Below the pieces are notes generated by a model that saw nothing but the letters and a program-made list of their open reading frames with translations, was not told where the DNA came from and ran no database searches. A stretch of 42,566 nucleotides of DNA, taken from an uncultured Armatimonadota bacterium. GTDB taxonomy: Bacteria; Armatimonadota; Fimbriimonadia; Fimbriimonadales; Fimbriimonadaceae. The position numbers and the translations under genes are program-made. The stretch lies in contig CAILEM010000059.1 in assembly GCA_903833215.1 (NCBI GenBank), forward strand, positions 1-42,566, written 5' to 3'. Shown here piece after piece: positions 1-8,710 of this stretch (within the stretch, counting starts at the first letter, position 1; every line of letters begins with the position of its first letter).

Positions 1-342
1 CATCAAAGCAGGCTGAATCTGATCGGCGCCCTTCACATAGTAAAGACGAATGACCTAATCCTCAAGAATCTCGCAATACCCCCGATTTCGGCCTTTCTCC
101 GCACCCTGCTAGGTATCGATTTTGCGAAGTCTCTGTCTACCAACAACGACACTCCTTGAGCTCGACAAGTAACCGAAGTCGTCCGTGAGAGTCACGTAGC
201 ACTTAGCCGAGCTTGAGAGGAATCGGATGACGATAGAAATGTCTGGCATGAAGCGCGAATACTGACTGGCCGGAACATCATGCTAATACGCGACCATTGT
301 AAACAGTAAATGCTCCCAATCTGCGCTGGGTAACATCGTCTG
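1..342. other. Left-edge stretch without a supported gene
   Basis: Reading both strands, I find only short open segments broken by stops. On the minus strand a short coding-like segment (about 1-110) is interrupted by an in-frame TAG, so it may be debris of a gene lying outside the window, but it is too short to name. No RNA gene, repeat or terminator is evident. Confidence 0.4.
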
Positions 343-636
343 GTGGCTTACTTCCTTGGCAAACTGATCCCGCCGCGCCCCACTTTTGCCCATGACATGT
401 CCGATGAAGAGGCGAACCTTATGGGGCGCCATGCGATGTACATTCAGGGCTTGATCGATAGCGGAACGATCATTCTTGCCGGACCGGTAGATGATCCTGA
501 TGGCTCTTGGGGAGTCGTGGTGATGCAAGCAGCATCTCTCGAAGAAGCGACCGAACATCTCCACCAGGATCCCGTGATTTTGTCAAACCAGGGCTTCGAG
601 TACAAGATCTTCCCGATGCTTGGCCTTATGCGCTAA
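343..636 (+). CDS. YciI-like (YCII-related) domain protein
   Basis: A 97-residue protein with the ferredoxin-like (dimeric alpha/beta barrel) pattern of YciI-related proteins: an N-terminal strand, a helix ending in a conserved His (MGRHAMYIQ), a strand with an Ile-Leu-Ala-Gly-Pro run, and a C-terminal acidic/helical segment with the usual 'DPV' motif. Members are small cytoplasmic proteins; some act as chlorinolytic or isomerase-type enzymes, most have no known role. The frame opens only after a TAA at 331, so the start must be GTG 343 (or CTG 340). The same TAACAT could be a -10 box six bases before the GTG. It is a single gene, not obviously linked to the sugar cluster downstream. Confidence 0.75.
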   Translation: MAYFLGKLIPPRPTFAHDMSDEEANLMGRHAMYIQGLIDSGTIILAGPVDDPDGSWGVVVMQAASLEEATEHLHQDPVILSNQGFEYKIFPMLGLMR

Positions 637-811
637 GTGAGATCCTGTCCGGCAACATAGAGATTTGTCTGTCCTCCCTTCTCGGCATAACCGAAATCAA
701 AGCGTGACTGAGCGAAGGGAGTCCTTCCTATAATTGCATGGTAGGCTCTCGTGGAACGGTCCTCTGGACCCATAAATGAACTGCGCAAATGCCACCGCTT
801 GGAGTAGATAG

Positions 812-3199
812 TTGCCAATTACGACCTTGCTTGCGATCCTCGTCGGGAACTTGTCGGTACCGGTACTGCCCATGACAACAGCCCACCTTTTCCCTTTGTC
901 GGCGGTTCGCATCACGGGTGGACCGTTTGCTCCAGCGGTGGCGGCGAACCGCGAATACCTACTAGCGCTGGACTGTGATCGGTTGATGGCAGCTTTTCGA
1001 CGTGAAGCTGGCTTGAATCCCAGGAGGCCCTCTTACGAGAACTGGGAGAATATCGGGCTTGACGGACATACGCTTGGTCACTACCTCTCAGCTCTGGCAG
1101 ACATGATCGCAGCCGGAGCCGACACGCCGACGCATGAGTTTCAGCGAAGGCTCAACTACCTGATCGACGAACTTGAACTATGCCAAAAGGCGAATGGTGA
1201 TGGGTACATCGGTGGCATTCCCGGTAGTCGCGTCTTTTGGGGCCAAATAGCGTCAGGTGACGTGGGAAAAGTCTGGTCGAAGTGGGCGCCTTGGTACAAC
1301 ATCCACAAAACATTTGCCGGACTCAGGGATGCCTACCAAGTCGGCAGAAGCGCAAAGGCGAAAGAGCTCTTGGTGAATTTTGGAGGTTGGGCGGAGAAGC
1401 TCACCGCTGGCCTTTCCGATGATCAGATGCAGCAGATGCTGGCCGCTGAACACGGTGGGATGAATGAAGTCTTCGCGGATATCTATGCGATCTCCGGAGA
1501 TCCGAAGTTTCTCAAGCTTGCCGAGCGGTTTTGTCATACTTCTGTCCTTGATCCTCTAAAGCGCCAAGAGGATCGACTCACTGGGCTTCATGCAAACACA
1601 CAAATTCCGAAAGTGATCGGACTCGCCAGAATCGGCAATCTCACTTCGAATTCCACGGACCTTACGGGGGCGAAATTCTTCTGGAAGAACGTCACTGAAC
1701 AGCGATCGGTCGCTTTTGGGGGGAACAGTGTCTCCGAGCATTTCAACAATCCCAAGGACTTTGAGGGAATGCTTGAGCATCGAGAGGGCCCCGAAACCTG
1801 CAACACCTACAACATGCTGCGACTTACGGAACAGCTGTTCCAAGCCGATCCGAATGCTGCCTTTGCGGATTACTACGAGCGAGCGCTTTACAATCACATT
1901 TTGGCCTCCATCAATCCACAGCATCCCGGATATGTGTATTTCACACCGATCAGACCTGGACATTACCGCGTCTATTCTCAGCCTGGACTAGGAATGTGGT
2001 GCTGCTCGGGGACAGGTATGGAGAACCCTGGGCGCTACGGCCAGTTCATCTACGCCGGTGGCAAAGATGCCATTTATGTAAACCTTTTCATTTCCTCCGA
2101 ACTTCGGTTTAAGGATGCCGGGATTGCGCTGAAGCAACGCACCGAATTCCCGGAGGAAGGGGGTACCCACCTCTCACTCGAAATGAGGGCTCCCCAAAAG
2201 TTCAAAATCCTCGTCCGTCATCCGGCTTGGGTGGCGGCAGGTGCGTTTAGAGTCAAGGTCAACGGTCGAGCTGTAAAGCTTGATTCAATGCCGTCTTCGT
2301 ACGCCGCGATCGAGCGCACCTGGAAAAACGGCGACCGCATCGATGTCGCCCTTCCCATGAGAACAACGGTGGAGGGCTTGCCCGACGGGTCGGCTTGGTA
2401 CTCGATCCTCCACGGACCCATCCTTCTTGCCGCGCGACAGGGTACTGACCATCTGGACGGCTTACGGGCGGGAGATGGACGTGGCGACCACATTGCCAAC
2501 GGCCCCCTGATCCCAATGGATCAGGAACCGGCTCTCATTACGAAATCGACGGACCTCCCTAGCCACATCAAACCCGATAGATCGGCGGGTCCGAACCATT
2601 TTCGATTGCTTGGCGTGGGATATCCAGCCTCGAAGGAGGGGATAAAGCTGGAGCCGTTCTATCGGCTCCACGATGCCCGATATCAGATGTACTGGAACGT
2701 CACCACGAAAGAGGCTCTGGCCGAACGCAAAGCGAAGTTCGCCGCGATCGAAGCCGCCAAGGTCGCTCGCGATGCGGCGACAATTGACCGCGTCGCGGTT
2801 GGCGAACAGCAGCCAGAAACAGATCACCTCTTTGTTGGCGAAAATGCCGAGACCGGCATTTTTAACGGTCGAAGGTGGCGGCACGGAATGTCGTTGCAAT
2901 ATACGCTCAACTTGAAGGGCGCAACGGATGCCGTTCTCGCCGTGGAGTACTCAGGACAAGACGCTGGCCGGACCTTCGATGTTTTGGTCAATGGCGTGGT
3001 GCTTGCCACCGAGCATCTCGTTGGTGCCCATCCAGGCAAATTCTTCGAGCAGCGCTATGCAATTCCCGCCAACCTCATCTCGGCCAACAAAGATGGGGCG
3101 ATCATTGTGAAGTTTGTCGGCCGAAATAGCCTCGCCGGAGGGCTCTACGGAGTGCGCCTCCTAAAACCCAACGCTCCCGTCATTCCACCTGCACCTTGA
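812..3199 (+). CDS. GH127 beta-L-arabinofuranosidase (DUF1680 family), secreted
   Basis: A 795-residue protein of the HypBA1 family, which releases beta-L-arabinofuranose from arabino-oligosaccharides using a zinc-bound cysteine nucleophile. The motif ETCN supplies Glu328 and Cys330, and WCCSGTG supplies Cys397-Cys398. These match the acid/base Glu and the three Cys that bind zinc and attack the sugar in characterised members. Residues 1-30 are hydrophobic and signal-peptide-like; an (alpha/alpha)6 barrel spans roughly 30-420, then beta-sandwich domains, and the last ~140 residues resemble the DUF4986/DUF6805-type appendage seen in secreted homologues. The start is TTG, chosen because GGAG at 801-804 lies seven bases upstream and because it keeps the signal sequence. 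It is convergent with the LacI gene, its likely regulator. Confidence 0.92.
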   Translation: MPITTLLAILVGNLSVPVLPMTTAHLFPLSAVRITGGPFAPAVAANREYLLALDCDRLMAAFRREAGLNPRRPSYENWENIGLDGHTLGHYLSALADMIAAGADTPTHEFQRRLNYLIDELELCQKANGDGYIGGIPGSRVFWGQIASGDVGKVWSKWAPWYNIHKTFAGLRDAYQVGRSAKAKELLVNFGGWAEKLTAGLSDDQMQQMLAAEHGGMNEVFADIYAISGDPKFLKLAERFCHTSVLDPLKRQEDRLTGLHANTQIPKVIGLARIGNLTSNSTDLTGAKFFWKNVTEQRSVAFGGNSVSEHFNNPKDFEGMLEHREGPETCNTYNMLRLTEQLFQADPNAAFADYYERALYNHILASINPQHPGYVYFTPIRPGHYRVYSQPGLGMWCCSGTGMENPGRYGQFIYAGGKDAIYVNLFISSELRFKDAGIALKQRTEFPEEGGTHLSLEMRAPQKFKILVRHPAWVAAGAFRVKVNGRAVKLDSMPSSYAAIERTWKNGDRIDVALPMRTTVEGLPDGSAWYSILHGPILLAARQGTDHLDGLRAGDGRGDHIANGPLIPMDQEPALITKSTDLPSHIKPDRSAGPNHFRLLGVGYPASKEGIKLEPFYRLHDARYQMYWNVTTKEALAERKAKFAAIEAAKVARDAATIDRVAVGEQQPETDHLFVGENAETGIFNGRRWRHGMSLQYTLNLKGATDAVLAVEYSGQDAGRTFDVLVNGVVLATEHLVGAHPGKFFEQRYAIPANLISANKDGAIIVKFVGRNSLAGGLYGVRLLKPNAPVIPPAP

Positions 3200-3296
3200 T
3201 GTTGGCCATCCTGGCATTGGTTGTAGATGTCGCTTGGTGACACCGAAGCGGGTAGCACCGAGGCAACTATGGCACCTTGTCCCAGAAAGGAATTCG

Positions 3297-4325
3297 TCAC
3301 TGTCTGGCTGGCCCGGTTGAGTCTCGAACATCGAGTTGACAGTCATAAAGTGTCGACGTCACTGCATTGGCTTGTTCCTCACCCTCCGCAGCTCGAACAA
3401 GTGCGAGGAGGTGTGTAGTTGCGTCAAACGCCATTCGTTCAACGGGCTGATTGATTGAAGTCAAGCGGGGTACCGTCGTCTCGCAGAGGGGGGAAGAGTC
3501 AAACCCAACTACGGAAATGTGCTCGGGCACCTTCGTTCCGAGCCTTTCGCATGATCTGAGTACAAAGCCAGCGAGTTCATCACTAAAGCAAACGAGCGCG
3601 GTGTGGGGCGCGTCAGGCTTGGCGTATTCGCCGAGAATCCTGTGGTCTGTGTCCAAAACAATCAGATCTGGTTCTGGCAAGCCTGCTCGCCTGACGGCAC
3701 TGCGGAGCGCCTCGGCGCGGGCCTGCCCTTCGACGCTATGCTCACTCACCGGGTCAATGACGAACGCGAGGCGCTCGTGCCCCAAACCGATCAGGTGGCT
3801 TACCACCCTTCTCATGGCACCATCGTTGTCAGCACAAAACGTGGGGACACCCAATACCGTTCCCGGAGGGGCGTGCATCATGACGATGGGAATGGATGCA
3901 TGCTGAAGCGTGCTTGCAGAAGCTTCGGAGAGATCGGGCCGGCACCACAGTAGACCGTCAAATCTTCCATCCGAGATAAAGTCTGCATCACCGGACCGCA
4001 TGAGTTTCGGACAGAGGGACAGAGTGTAGTCGTGAGGAAAGAGGGCGTCCATGACGCCATTCATCACATCCGCACGGTAAGAACTGTGAAGATTGAATCG
4101 CCCAAAATTCTGAAAGACAACTGCCACCTGTCCTGTCCGCCCTTGGCGAAAAGCACGAGCGAAGTTATTTCGCTGGTAACGAAGTTCCCGAGCGGCTTGG
4201 CGAATTCGTTCGGCCTTTTCAGCGGTGACCGTCACCTTTCGACTTCCAGAGCCATTGAGCACCACACTGACCGCCATGGCCGAAACGCCCGCTCTTTCGG
4301 CGACATCACGAAGTGTTACTCTCAT
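3297..4325 (-). CDS. LacI-family transcriptional repressor
   Basis: A 342-residue protein, full length for the family. The first ~50 residues form the LacI helix-turn-helix and hinge (TLRDVAERAGVSAMAVSVVL), with the usual Val-Ser pair in the recognition helix. Residues ~65-335 form the periplasmic-binding-protein-like sugar-sensing domain, including SVVGFDSSP and a VERM segment near the C terminus. Such regulators sit on palindromic operators and leave when a sugar binds. It lies between GH127 (convergent, ~98 bp apart) and the divergent GH51-GH43 pair, so it most likely controls arabinose-releasing enzymes. The ligand cannot be read from sequence; arabinose or an arabino-oligosaccharide is inferred from context. 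The start is ATG at 4325; no good ribosome site is visible. Confidence 0.93.
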   Translation of the reverse strand: MRVTLRDVAERAGVSAMAVSVVLNGSGSRKVTVTAEKAERIRQAARELRYQRNNFARAFRQGRTGQVAVVFQNFGRFNLHSSYRADVMNGVMDALFPHDYTLSLCPKLMRSGDADFISDGRFDGLLWCRPDLSEASASTLQHASIPIVMMHAPPGTVLGVPTFCADNDGAMRRVVSHLIGLGHERLAFVIDPVSEHSVEGQARAEALRSAVRRAGLPEPDLIVLDTDHRILGEYAKPDAPHTALVCFSDELAGFVLRSCERLGTKVPEHISVVGFDSSPLCETTVPRLTSINQPVERMAFDATTHLLALVRAAEGEEQANAVTSTLYDCQLDVRDSTGPARQ

Positions 4326-4606
4326 ATCTTTGTTTGCGAAGAGATCCGTCTGCTCATGATTATTCGTTAATCTGGGCCAAGTCCAATACTGCGTTTTTCT
4401 ACGGCAGCGCAGAAAAATGCTAGCTCGGCCACTTCGGAAAATCTCGAAGCGGATTTACCATTGAGGAATCTTTCGTCGCCCACCGGCTATTCACTTCCTA
4501 TATACGGGTAAATATATCGCATATTCGCCTGGCTCTGACGCAAACTTAAGCTCAGTCACACGTAAGTTCGCAATTCGTTTACCAGGCAAACGCCACCAGA
4601 AAGATC
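4326..4606. promoter_or_regulatory. Divergent control region between lacI-type gene and GH51; candidate operator
   Basis: This 281-bp gene-free stretch separates the LacI gene (minus) from GH51 (plus) and should hold both promoters. At 4499-4517 TATATA and TATAT flank CGGGTAAA. A related block, TATATA-CGGA-TATATA, lies over the -10 of the GH10 gene at 9895-9910. The sharing of TATATACGG by two promoter regions of the same pathway suggests a common operator, but with only two sites and AT-rich arms this is weak. Confidence 0.35.
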
Positions 4607-6511
4607 ATGATCATCCTGCCGTATCTCCTCCAAATTCCTACTCGCATCACCCTCGACCTAAACAGTCCAGGTGTCGCGGTAAGTCCTATGCTCTACGGTC
4701 ACATGACGGAGGAGATCAACTACTCCTACGACGGTGGACTTTATGGCGAGCTGGTGCGTAACCGTGCCTTTCTTGACGATGCGAAGAGACCCGAACACTG
4801 GACAGCGGTGGGGCAAGGAGCGGCTATTGCCTTGGAGACATCTGGCCCAAGTTCGGCGCGCCCAGTCGCTCTTCGCGTGCGAGGAGGGGTTGCCAATGAT
4901 GGTTATTGGGGAATTCCCGTGCGTCCGTCCAATTCCTACCATCTAAGCCTCTGGGCGAAGGCCGACGGAGCCGGACCCATTGCGGCATCAATCGAATCGA
5001 AGGATGGGTCCACCGTTTTCGCAAGAGCGGAAGTGAACGGCGTTTCGGGAACGTGGCGGAAGATTACTGCAACTCTCACGACAGGCAGCGAAGCCGAACC
5101 GACAAAGGACGCACGGCTTGTCTTGCGTACAGGTGAGGCCAGAAACGTTTGGCTCAGTCAAGTTTCTCTGTTTCCGCCAACTTACAAGGGACGCGCGAAC
5201 GGTAATCGGTCGGATCTGATGAAAATGCTCGGCGACATGAAACCTCGGTTCCTGCGTTTTCCGGGCGGGAACTACCTCGAAGGGAACACGCTCGCTGACT
5301 ATTTTCCATGGAAACAGACTCTCGGACCGATTGAGGTACGCCCCGGTCATCGGTCGCCGTGGGGATATCGCTCCACTGATGGAATGGGTTTGATGGAGTT
5401 CCTGCTCTGGTGCGAGGATACGGGTGCAAAGCCACTTCTGGCTGTGTACGCGGGATATGCACTGAATGGTAGCTACATCAAAGCTGGACCCGAACTCAAA
5501 CCGTTCGTTGATGACGCTCTGGATGAGATCGAATATGTGATGGGAGGTCCAGAGACAAAATGGGGCGCCCAACGCGCCAAAGATGGTCATCCCAAGCCGT
5601 TTCCACTGGAGAGCGTGGAGGTTGGGAACGAGGATGGATTCGACAAATCGGGCAGTTATGAAGGTCGATTTGTACAATTTTACGACGCAATCAAGTCCAA
5701 ATACCCCCACCTCAAAGTGATCTCCACGACGGGCGGAAAGGACTGGCTAGGCGTGAAGTTCCCTATCACCCAGCGTAAGCCAGACCTCTGGGATGAGCAC
5801 TACTATTCCGAGGCTTGGGACATGATGGGTATGGCGACCAAGTACGACGACTACGACCGAAACGGACCGAAAGTGTTTGTTGGGGAGTGGGCGTCTCACG
5901 ATAGGATCGCTCCTTGGGCGGCTGGAGCCCAAGCGGGACCGACGCCAAACATGCGATGCACGCTAGGGGATGCCGCATTCATGACTGGGCTTGAGCGCAA
6001 TTCCGATGTGGTTGAGATGGCCTGCTATGCGCCATTGTTGGTGAACGTCAACCGAGGCGGACGTCAATGGTCGCTGAACTTGATTGGATACGACAACATG
6101 AACACCTTCGGTTCGCCGTCGTACTATGCCCAAAAGATGTTCGCTGAGAACTTGGGAGATCGCACTGTTCCCGTATCTCTTGTTGGAGTTCCGAAGCAAA
6201 CACAGGGTGAAAAGCAGCTGCCTGCCATCTTCGCCTCGGCGACTCGTGATTCGAAGAAGGGATTTGTCTACGTCAAGCTTGTGAATGCACTTCCAGCCTC
6301 TCACGAGGTCGCCTTTGACCTTCAGGGGGCGAAGGTGAGAAGTGATGCGACAATCACAGTTTTGAGTGGTGACCTAAAGGCCATGAACTCAATTGCAGAA
6401 CCTACGAAGGTCTCACCGGTTACGAAGCGGCTTCGAGGGATTGGGAAGGATTTTCGACTCAACCTGGCCCCCTATTCCGTAACCGAAGTGACCCTTCGGT
6501 GTACCAAATGA
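4607..6511 (+). CDS. GH51 alpha-L-arabinofuranosidase (first copy)
   Basis: A 634-residue protein that should cleave terminal alpha-L-arabinofuranosyl groups from arabinoxylan or arabinan. Residues ~15-200 hold the N-terminal strand and a CBM4/9-like beta-sandwich seen in long GH51 enzymes. The TIM barrel follows with FLRFPGGNYLEGN, the acid/base Glu342 in VEVGNED and the nucleophile Glu427 in FVGEWAS; the C terminus is the family's beta-sandwich. ATG 4607 is the only sensible start; the first dozen residues are hydrophobic but short, so export is uncertain. Its stop overlaps the ATG of the next gene (ATGA), so the two are translated together. It is divergent from the LacI gene. A second, distinct GH51 lies at 14.8 kb. 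Confidence 0.92.
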   Translation: MIILPYLLQIPTRITLDLNSPGVAVSPMLYGHMTEEINYSYDGGLYGELVRNRAFLDDAKRPEHWTAVGQGAAIALETSGPSSARPVALRVRGGVANDGYWGIPVRPSNSYHLSLWAKADGAGPIAASIESKDGSTVFARAEVNGVSGTWRKITATLTTGSEAEPTKDARLVLRTGEARNVWLSQVSLFPPTYKGRANGNRSDLMKMLGDMKPRFLRFPGGNYLEGNTLADYFPWKQTLGPIEVRPGHRSPWGYRSTDGMGLMEFLLWCEDTGAKPLLAVYAGYALNGSYIKAGPELKPFVDDALDEIEYVMGGPETKWGAQRAKDGHPKPFPLESVEVGNEDGFDKSGSYEGRFVQFYDAIKSKYPHLKVISTTGGKDWLGVKFPITQRKPDLWDEHYYSEAWDMMGMATKYDDYDRNGPKVFVGEWASHDRIAPWAAGAQAGPTPNMRCTLGDAAFMTGLERNSDVVEMACYAPLLVNVNRGGRQWSLNLIGYDNMNTFGSPSYYAQKMFAENLGDRTVPVSLVGVPKQTQGEKQLPAIFASATRDSKKGFVYVKLVNALPASHEVAFDLQGAKVRSDATITVLSGDLKAMNSIAEPTKVSPVTKRLRGIGKDFRLNLAPYSVTEVTLRCTK

Positions 6512-8043
6512 TCGATTTGGTAGGATTTGGGCTGCTGATGATGGCCAACAATCCGATCATATGGGCAGACGTCCCGGACATCTCGATTGTCCGCGTCGGC
6601 CACGCCTACTACATGAGCAGTACGACGATGCACATGAGTCCGGGGCTGCCCATCATGAAATCGAATGACCTCGTGCATTGGAAGTTGGTGAGCTACGCAT
6701 ATCGCACCCTCGGTGACAATGAAGCGCTAACCCTCAGCAACGGCAAAAGCGCCTATGGGAAAGGATCGTGGGCCAGCAGCCTTCGATATCACAACGGCAT
6801 GTTCTATGCCACGACGTTCTCTTCGACGACCGGCAAGACCTACATCTTCTCAACGAAGAATCCAGAAAAGACCCCTTGGAAGGAGGTCTCATTCTCGCCG
6901 TCGATTCACGATCACTCACTGATCTTCGAGGATGACGGGCGCGTATACCTAGCCCACGGGGCAGGCAACATACGTTTGCTTGAGTTGAATTCAGACCTCT
7001 CTGGTCCCAAGCCGGGTGGAATCGACAAGGTCATTGTCCCAAATGCAAGTCGGGTGGCAGGCGAGGCGATTGGCCTTCCCGCGGAAGGCTCACAGATGTT
7101 CAAGGTAAAGGGCAAGTACTACCTCTGCAATATTACGTGGCCCCGAAACGGCATGCGAACAGAAATCGTCCACCGTGCCGACAAACTTGAAGGGCCCTAT
7201 GAAGGCCGAGTCATGCTCCATGACCAAGGCGTTGCCCAAGGTGGAATGATCGACACTCCCGACGGCAAATGGTACGCCTATCTTTTTCAGGATCACGGCG
7301 CAGTGGGAAGGATTCCGTATTTGGTTCCAATGACTTGGAAGGATGGCTGGCCAGTCGTCGGCGTCGACGGAAAAGTTCCAATGACACTCGACATCCCCGG
7401 GCGGAAAAGTACCTTGTCGGGCCTCGTCGCATCAGATGAATTCAATCGAAAACCCGGTGACAACTCGTTACCTCTCGCATGGCAGTGGAACCACAATCCC
7501 GATGATCGTTATTGGTCGCTGTCGGAGCACCCCGGATCCCTTCGTCTGATAACGGGACGTGTTGATCAAGACGTCCTCCACGCACGCAACACCCTGACCC
7601 AAAGAACGTTCGGTCCCGAATGCTACGGAACCACCTCAATCGATGTTAGTTCAATGAAAGACGGTGATATCGCGGGCCTGATTGCGCTCCAAAACCACTA
7701 CGGTTTTGTCGGAGTGAAGATGGAAGGAACTCAGAAGTCTGTCGTCGTGGTGACCGCGGAGAACAACTCGGCCGTCGAAACCGCGACCGTGCCGCTAACC
7801 CAGAACCGGATTTGGTTGCGCATCGACTGCGACTTCAAGGACAGAGCCGATACGGCAGCATTTTCCTACAGCCTGGATGGCAAGAACTGGAATGTTATCG
7901 GCAAGCCGCACCACCTTCGGTACGACCTGGTCCATTTCATGGGCTGTCGCTTCGGTCTATTCAACTTCGCGACGAAGACGCCAGGTGGTCATGTCGATTT
8001 CGATTTCTTCCACATCGGCTCAGTCTTGCCGCACACCTTGTAG
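6508..8043 (+). CDS. GH43 glycosidase (beta-xylosidase/alpha-L-arabinofuranosidase type)
   Basis: A 511-residue GH43 enzyme. The five-bladed propeller covers about residues 13-320, with the catalytic base Asp24 (ADVPDISIV), the pKa-modulating Asp135 (IHDHSL) and the acid Glu193 (AEGSQMF). After ~residue 335 comes a concanavalin-like C-terminal domain typical of beta-xylosidase-type GH43s. The frame is open from a GTG at 6499, but ATG 6508 is preferred because it overlaps the GH51 stop as ATGA. No signal peptide is visible, so it may act in the cytoplasm or leave by another route. Subfamily and exact substrate (xylosyl or arabinosyl) cannot be fixed by eye. The stop codon lies inside a REP element at 8038-8073. 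Confidence 0.88.
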   Translation: MIDLVGFGLLMMANNPIIWADVPDISIVRVGHAYYMSSTTMHMSPGLPIMKSNDLVHWKLVSYAYRTLGDNEALTLSNGKSAYGKGSWASSLRYHNGMFYATTFSSTTGKTYIFSTKNPEKTPWKEVSFSPSIHDHSLIFEDDGRVYLAHGAGNIRLLELNSDLSGPKPGGIDKVIVPNASRVAGEAIGLPAEGSQMFKVKGKYYLCNITWPRNGMRTEIVHRADKLEGPYEGRVMLHDQGVAQGGMIDTPDGKWYAYLFQDHGAVGRIPYLVPMTWKDGWPVVGVDGKVPMTLDIPGRKSTLSGLVASDEFNRKPGDNSLPLAWQWNHNPDDRYWSLSEHPGSLRLITGRVDQDVLHARNTLTQRTFGPECYGTTSIDVSSMKDGDIAGLIALQNHYGFVGVKMEGTQKSVVVVTAENNSAVETATVPLTQNRIWLRIDCDFKDRADTAAFSYSLDGKNWNVIGKPHHLRYDLVHFMGCRFGLFNFATKTPGGHVDFDFFHIGSVLPHTL

Positions 8044-8073
8044 CCGCCGGATGTTTCGTGCCGGCGTCCGGGG
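8038..8073 (+). repeat. REP-like palindromic element, copy 1 (left end of RAYT unit)
   Basis: It begins with TTGTAGCCGCCGGATG and contains CGCCGG and CCGGCG as hairpin arms around a 10-base loop. Bases 8040-8067 recur exactly, in inverse orientation, at 8640-8667. The TAG at 8041-8043 is also the stop codon of the GH43 gene. Related copies occur at 8087, 22613 and 24701. Confidence 0.85.
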
Positions 8074-8086
8074 TTCTGCTGTAATC

Positions 8087-8123
8087 TTTGTAGCAGCCGT
8101 ATGGATTTTGCTGGCGCACGGAG
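8087..8123 (+). repeat. REP-like element, copy 2 (diverged)
   Basis: TTTGTAGCAGCCGTATGG followed by TTTTGCTGGCG follows the same pattern as copy 1 with several substitutions. It ends in GGAG at 8120-8123, which serves as the ribosome site of the transposase gene (ATG at 8127 or 8130). Its hairpin arms are reduced to CAGC/GCTG. Confidence 0.7.
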
Positions 8124-8126
8124 ATC

Positions 8127-8627
8127 ATGATGAACACAAACGTAATCCGTGAGCGCAAACATAGACTTCCCCGAGGCGCTTACATTGGACGACGGTCGAT
8201 CGCATTTACGGCCTGTGTAGAGGGCCGAATGAAGGTGTTTAACGAGCCCGAGATCATCTCTGCATTTGTGCCCATGCTAGAAAAGGCAGCGAGAGCATCT
8301 GAGTGCGCAGTGCCCCTTTACACCTTCATGCCTGACCATTTCCATGTACTTATGGTCGGTGAGCAGGAGACAAGTGATCTCAAAGGCGCCATGGATAAGT
8401 TCAAATTGCTATCCGGTTTGTGGTTATTCCGGTGCCGCCCTGAGCTACATTGGCAGAAAGGTTATTGGGACCACATCGTGCGGGATTTCGAGGGATGGCG
8501 GTCGCAGGCTCGGTACATTGCAGCCAATCCGTGCCGCGCAGGGTTGTGTGATGACGTATTTGCGTGGCCATACACGGGAACCATTGGGTATGAGTTGAAG
8601 GAGGTTCTTTTGGACGTGTACTTCTAG
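8127..8627 (+). CDS. REP-associated tyrosine transposase (RAYT, Y1_Tnp)
   Basis: A 166-residue protein with the RAYT hallmarks: a PRGAYI N terminus, the HUH-type metal-binding pair His71-Phe-His73 in PDHFHVLM, a YWDHIVRDFEG segment, and the nucleophile region ARYIAANPCRAGL with Tyr130. These enzymes make single-strand nicks at REP hairpins. The size is normal and all key residues are present, so it may still be active. GGAG at 8120-8123 sits three bases before ATG 8127 and six before ATG 8130, so translation may begin at the second. The gene is framed by inverted REP copies; REP-like copies at 22.6 and 24.7 kb are plausible products of this or a sister enzyme. Confidence 0.9.
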   Translation: MMNTNVIRERKHRLPRGAYIGRRSIAFTACVEGRMKVFNEPEIISAFVPMLEKAARASECAVPLYTFMPDHFHVLMVGEQETSDLKGAMDKFKLLSGLWLFRCRPELHWQKGYWDHIVRDFEGWRSQARYIAANPCRAGLCDDVFAWPYTGTIGYELKEVLLDVYF

Positions 8628-8635
8628 ATCCAGGT

Positions 8636-8669
8636 GCGTACGCCGGCACGAAACATCCGGCGGCTACAG
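8636..8669 (-). repeat. REP-like element, copy 3 (inverted, right end of RAYT unit)
   Basis: The inverse of copy 1; 8640-8667 matches 8040-8067 base for base on the other strand. It holds the CGCCGG/CCGGCG hairpin and lies between the transposase gene and the end of the GH10 gene. Confidence 0.85.
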
Positions 8670-8710
8670 AGCGAGCGGTGCGTTCCAAGGAGTCGATAGC
8701 GTTAGGGTAT

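Larger units (their letters stand above)
8038..8669 (+). mobile_element. REP-RAYT unit: tyrosine transposase framed by 28-bp perfect inverted repeats
   Basis: Perfect 28-bp inverted repeats at 8040-8067 and 8640-8667 enclose a diverged extra REP copy and one Y1-type transposase gene. In known REP/RAYT systems the transposase recognises and nicks the REP hairpins, and it spreads them rather than itself. Here the whole unit is short (about 0.63 kb) and sits directly against the GH43 stop codon, with the GH10 gene beginning its 3' end 42 bp further on. Confidence 0.75.

Noticed and set aside
4988-5710. 240-codon minus-strand frame inside GH51
   Set aside because: It lies wholly within a GH51 gene with all catalytic motifs; it is an antisense shadow.
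8038-8669. CRISPR array
   Set aside because: The repeats are palindromic REP elements in both orientations with irregular spacing, one pair framing a transposase; no regular spacers.
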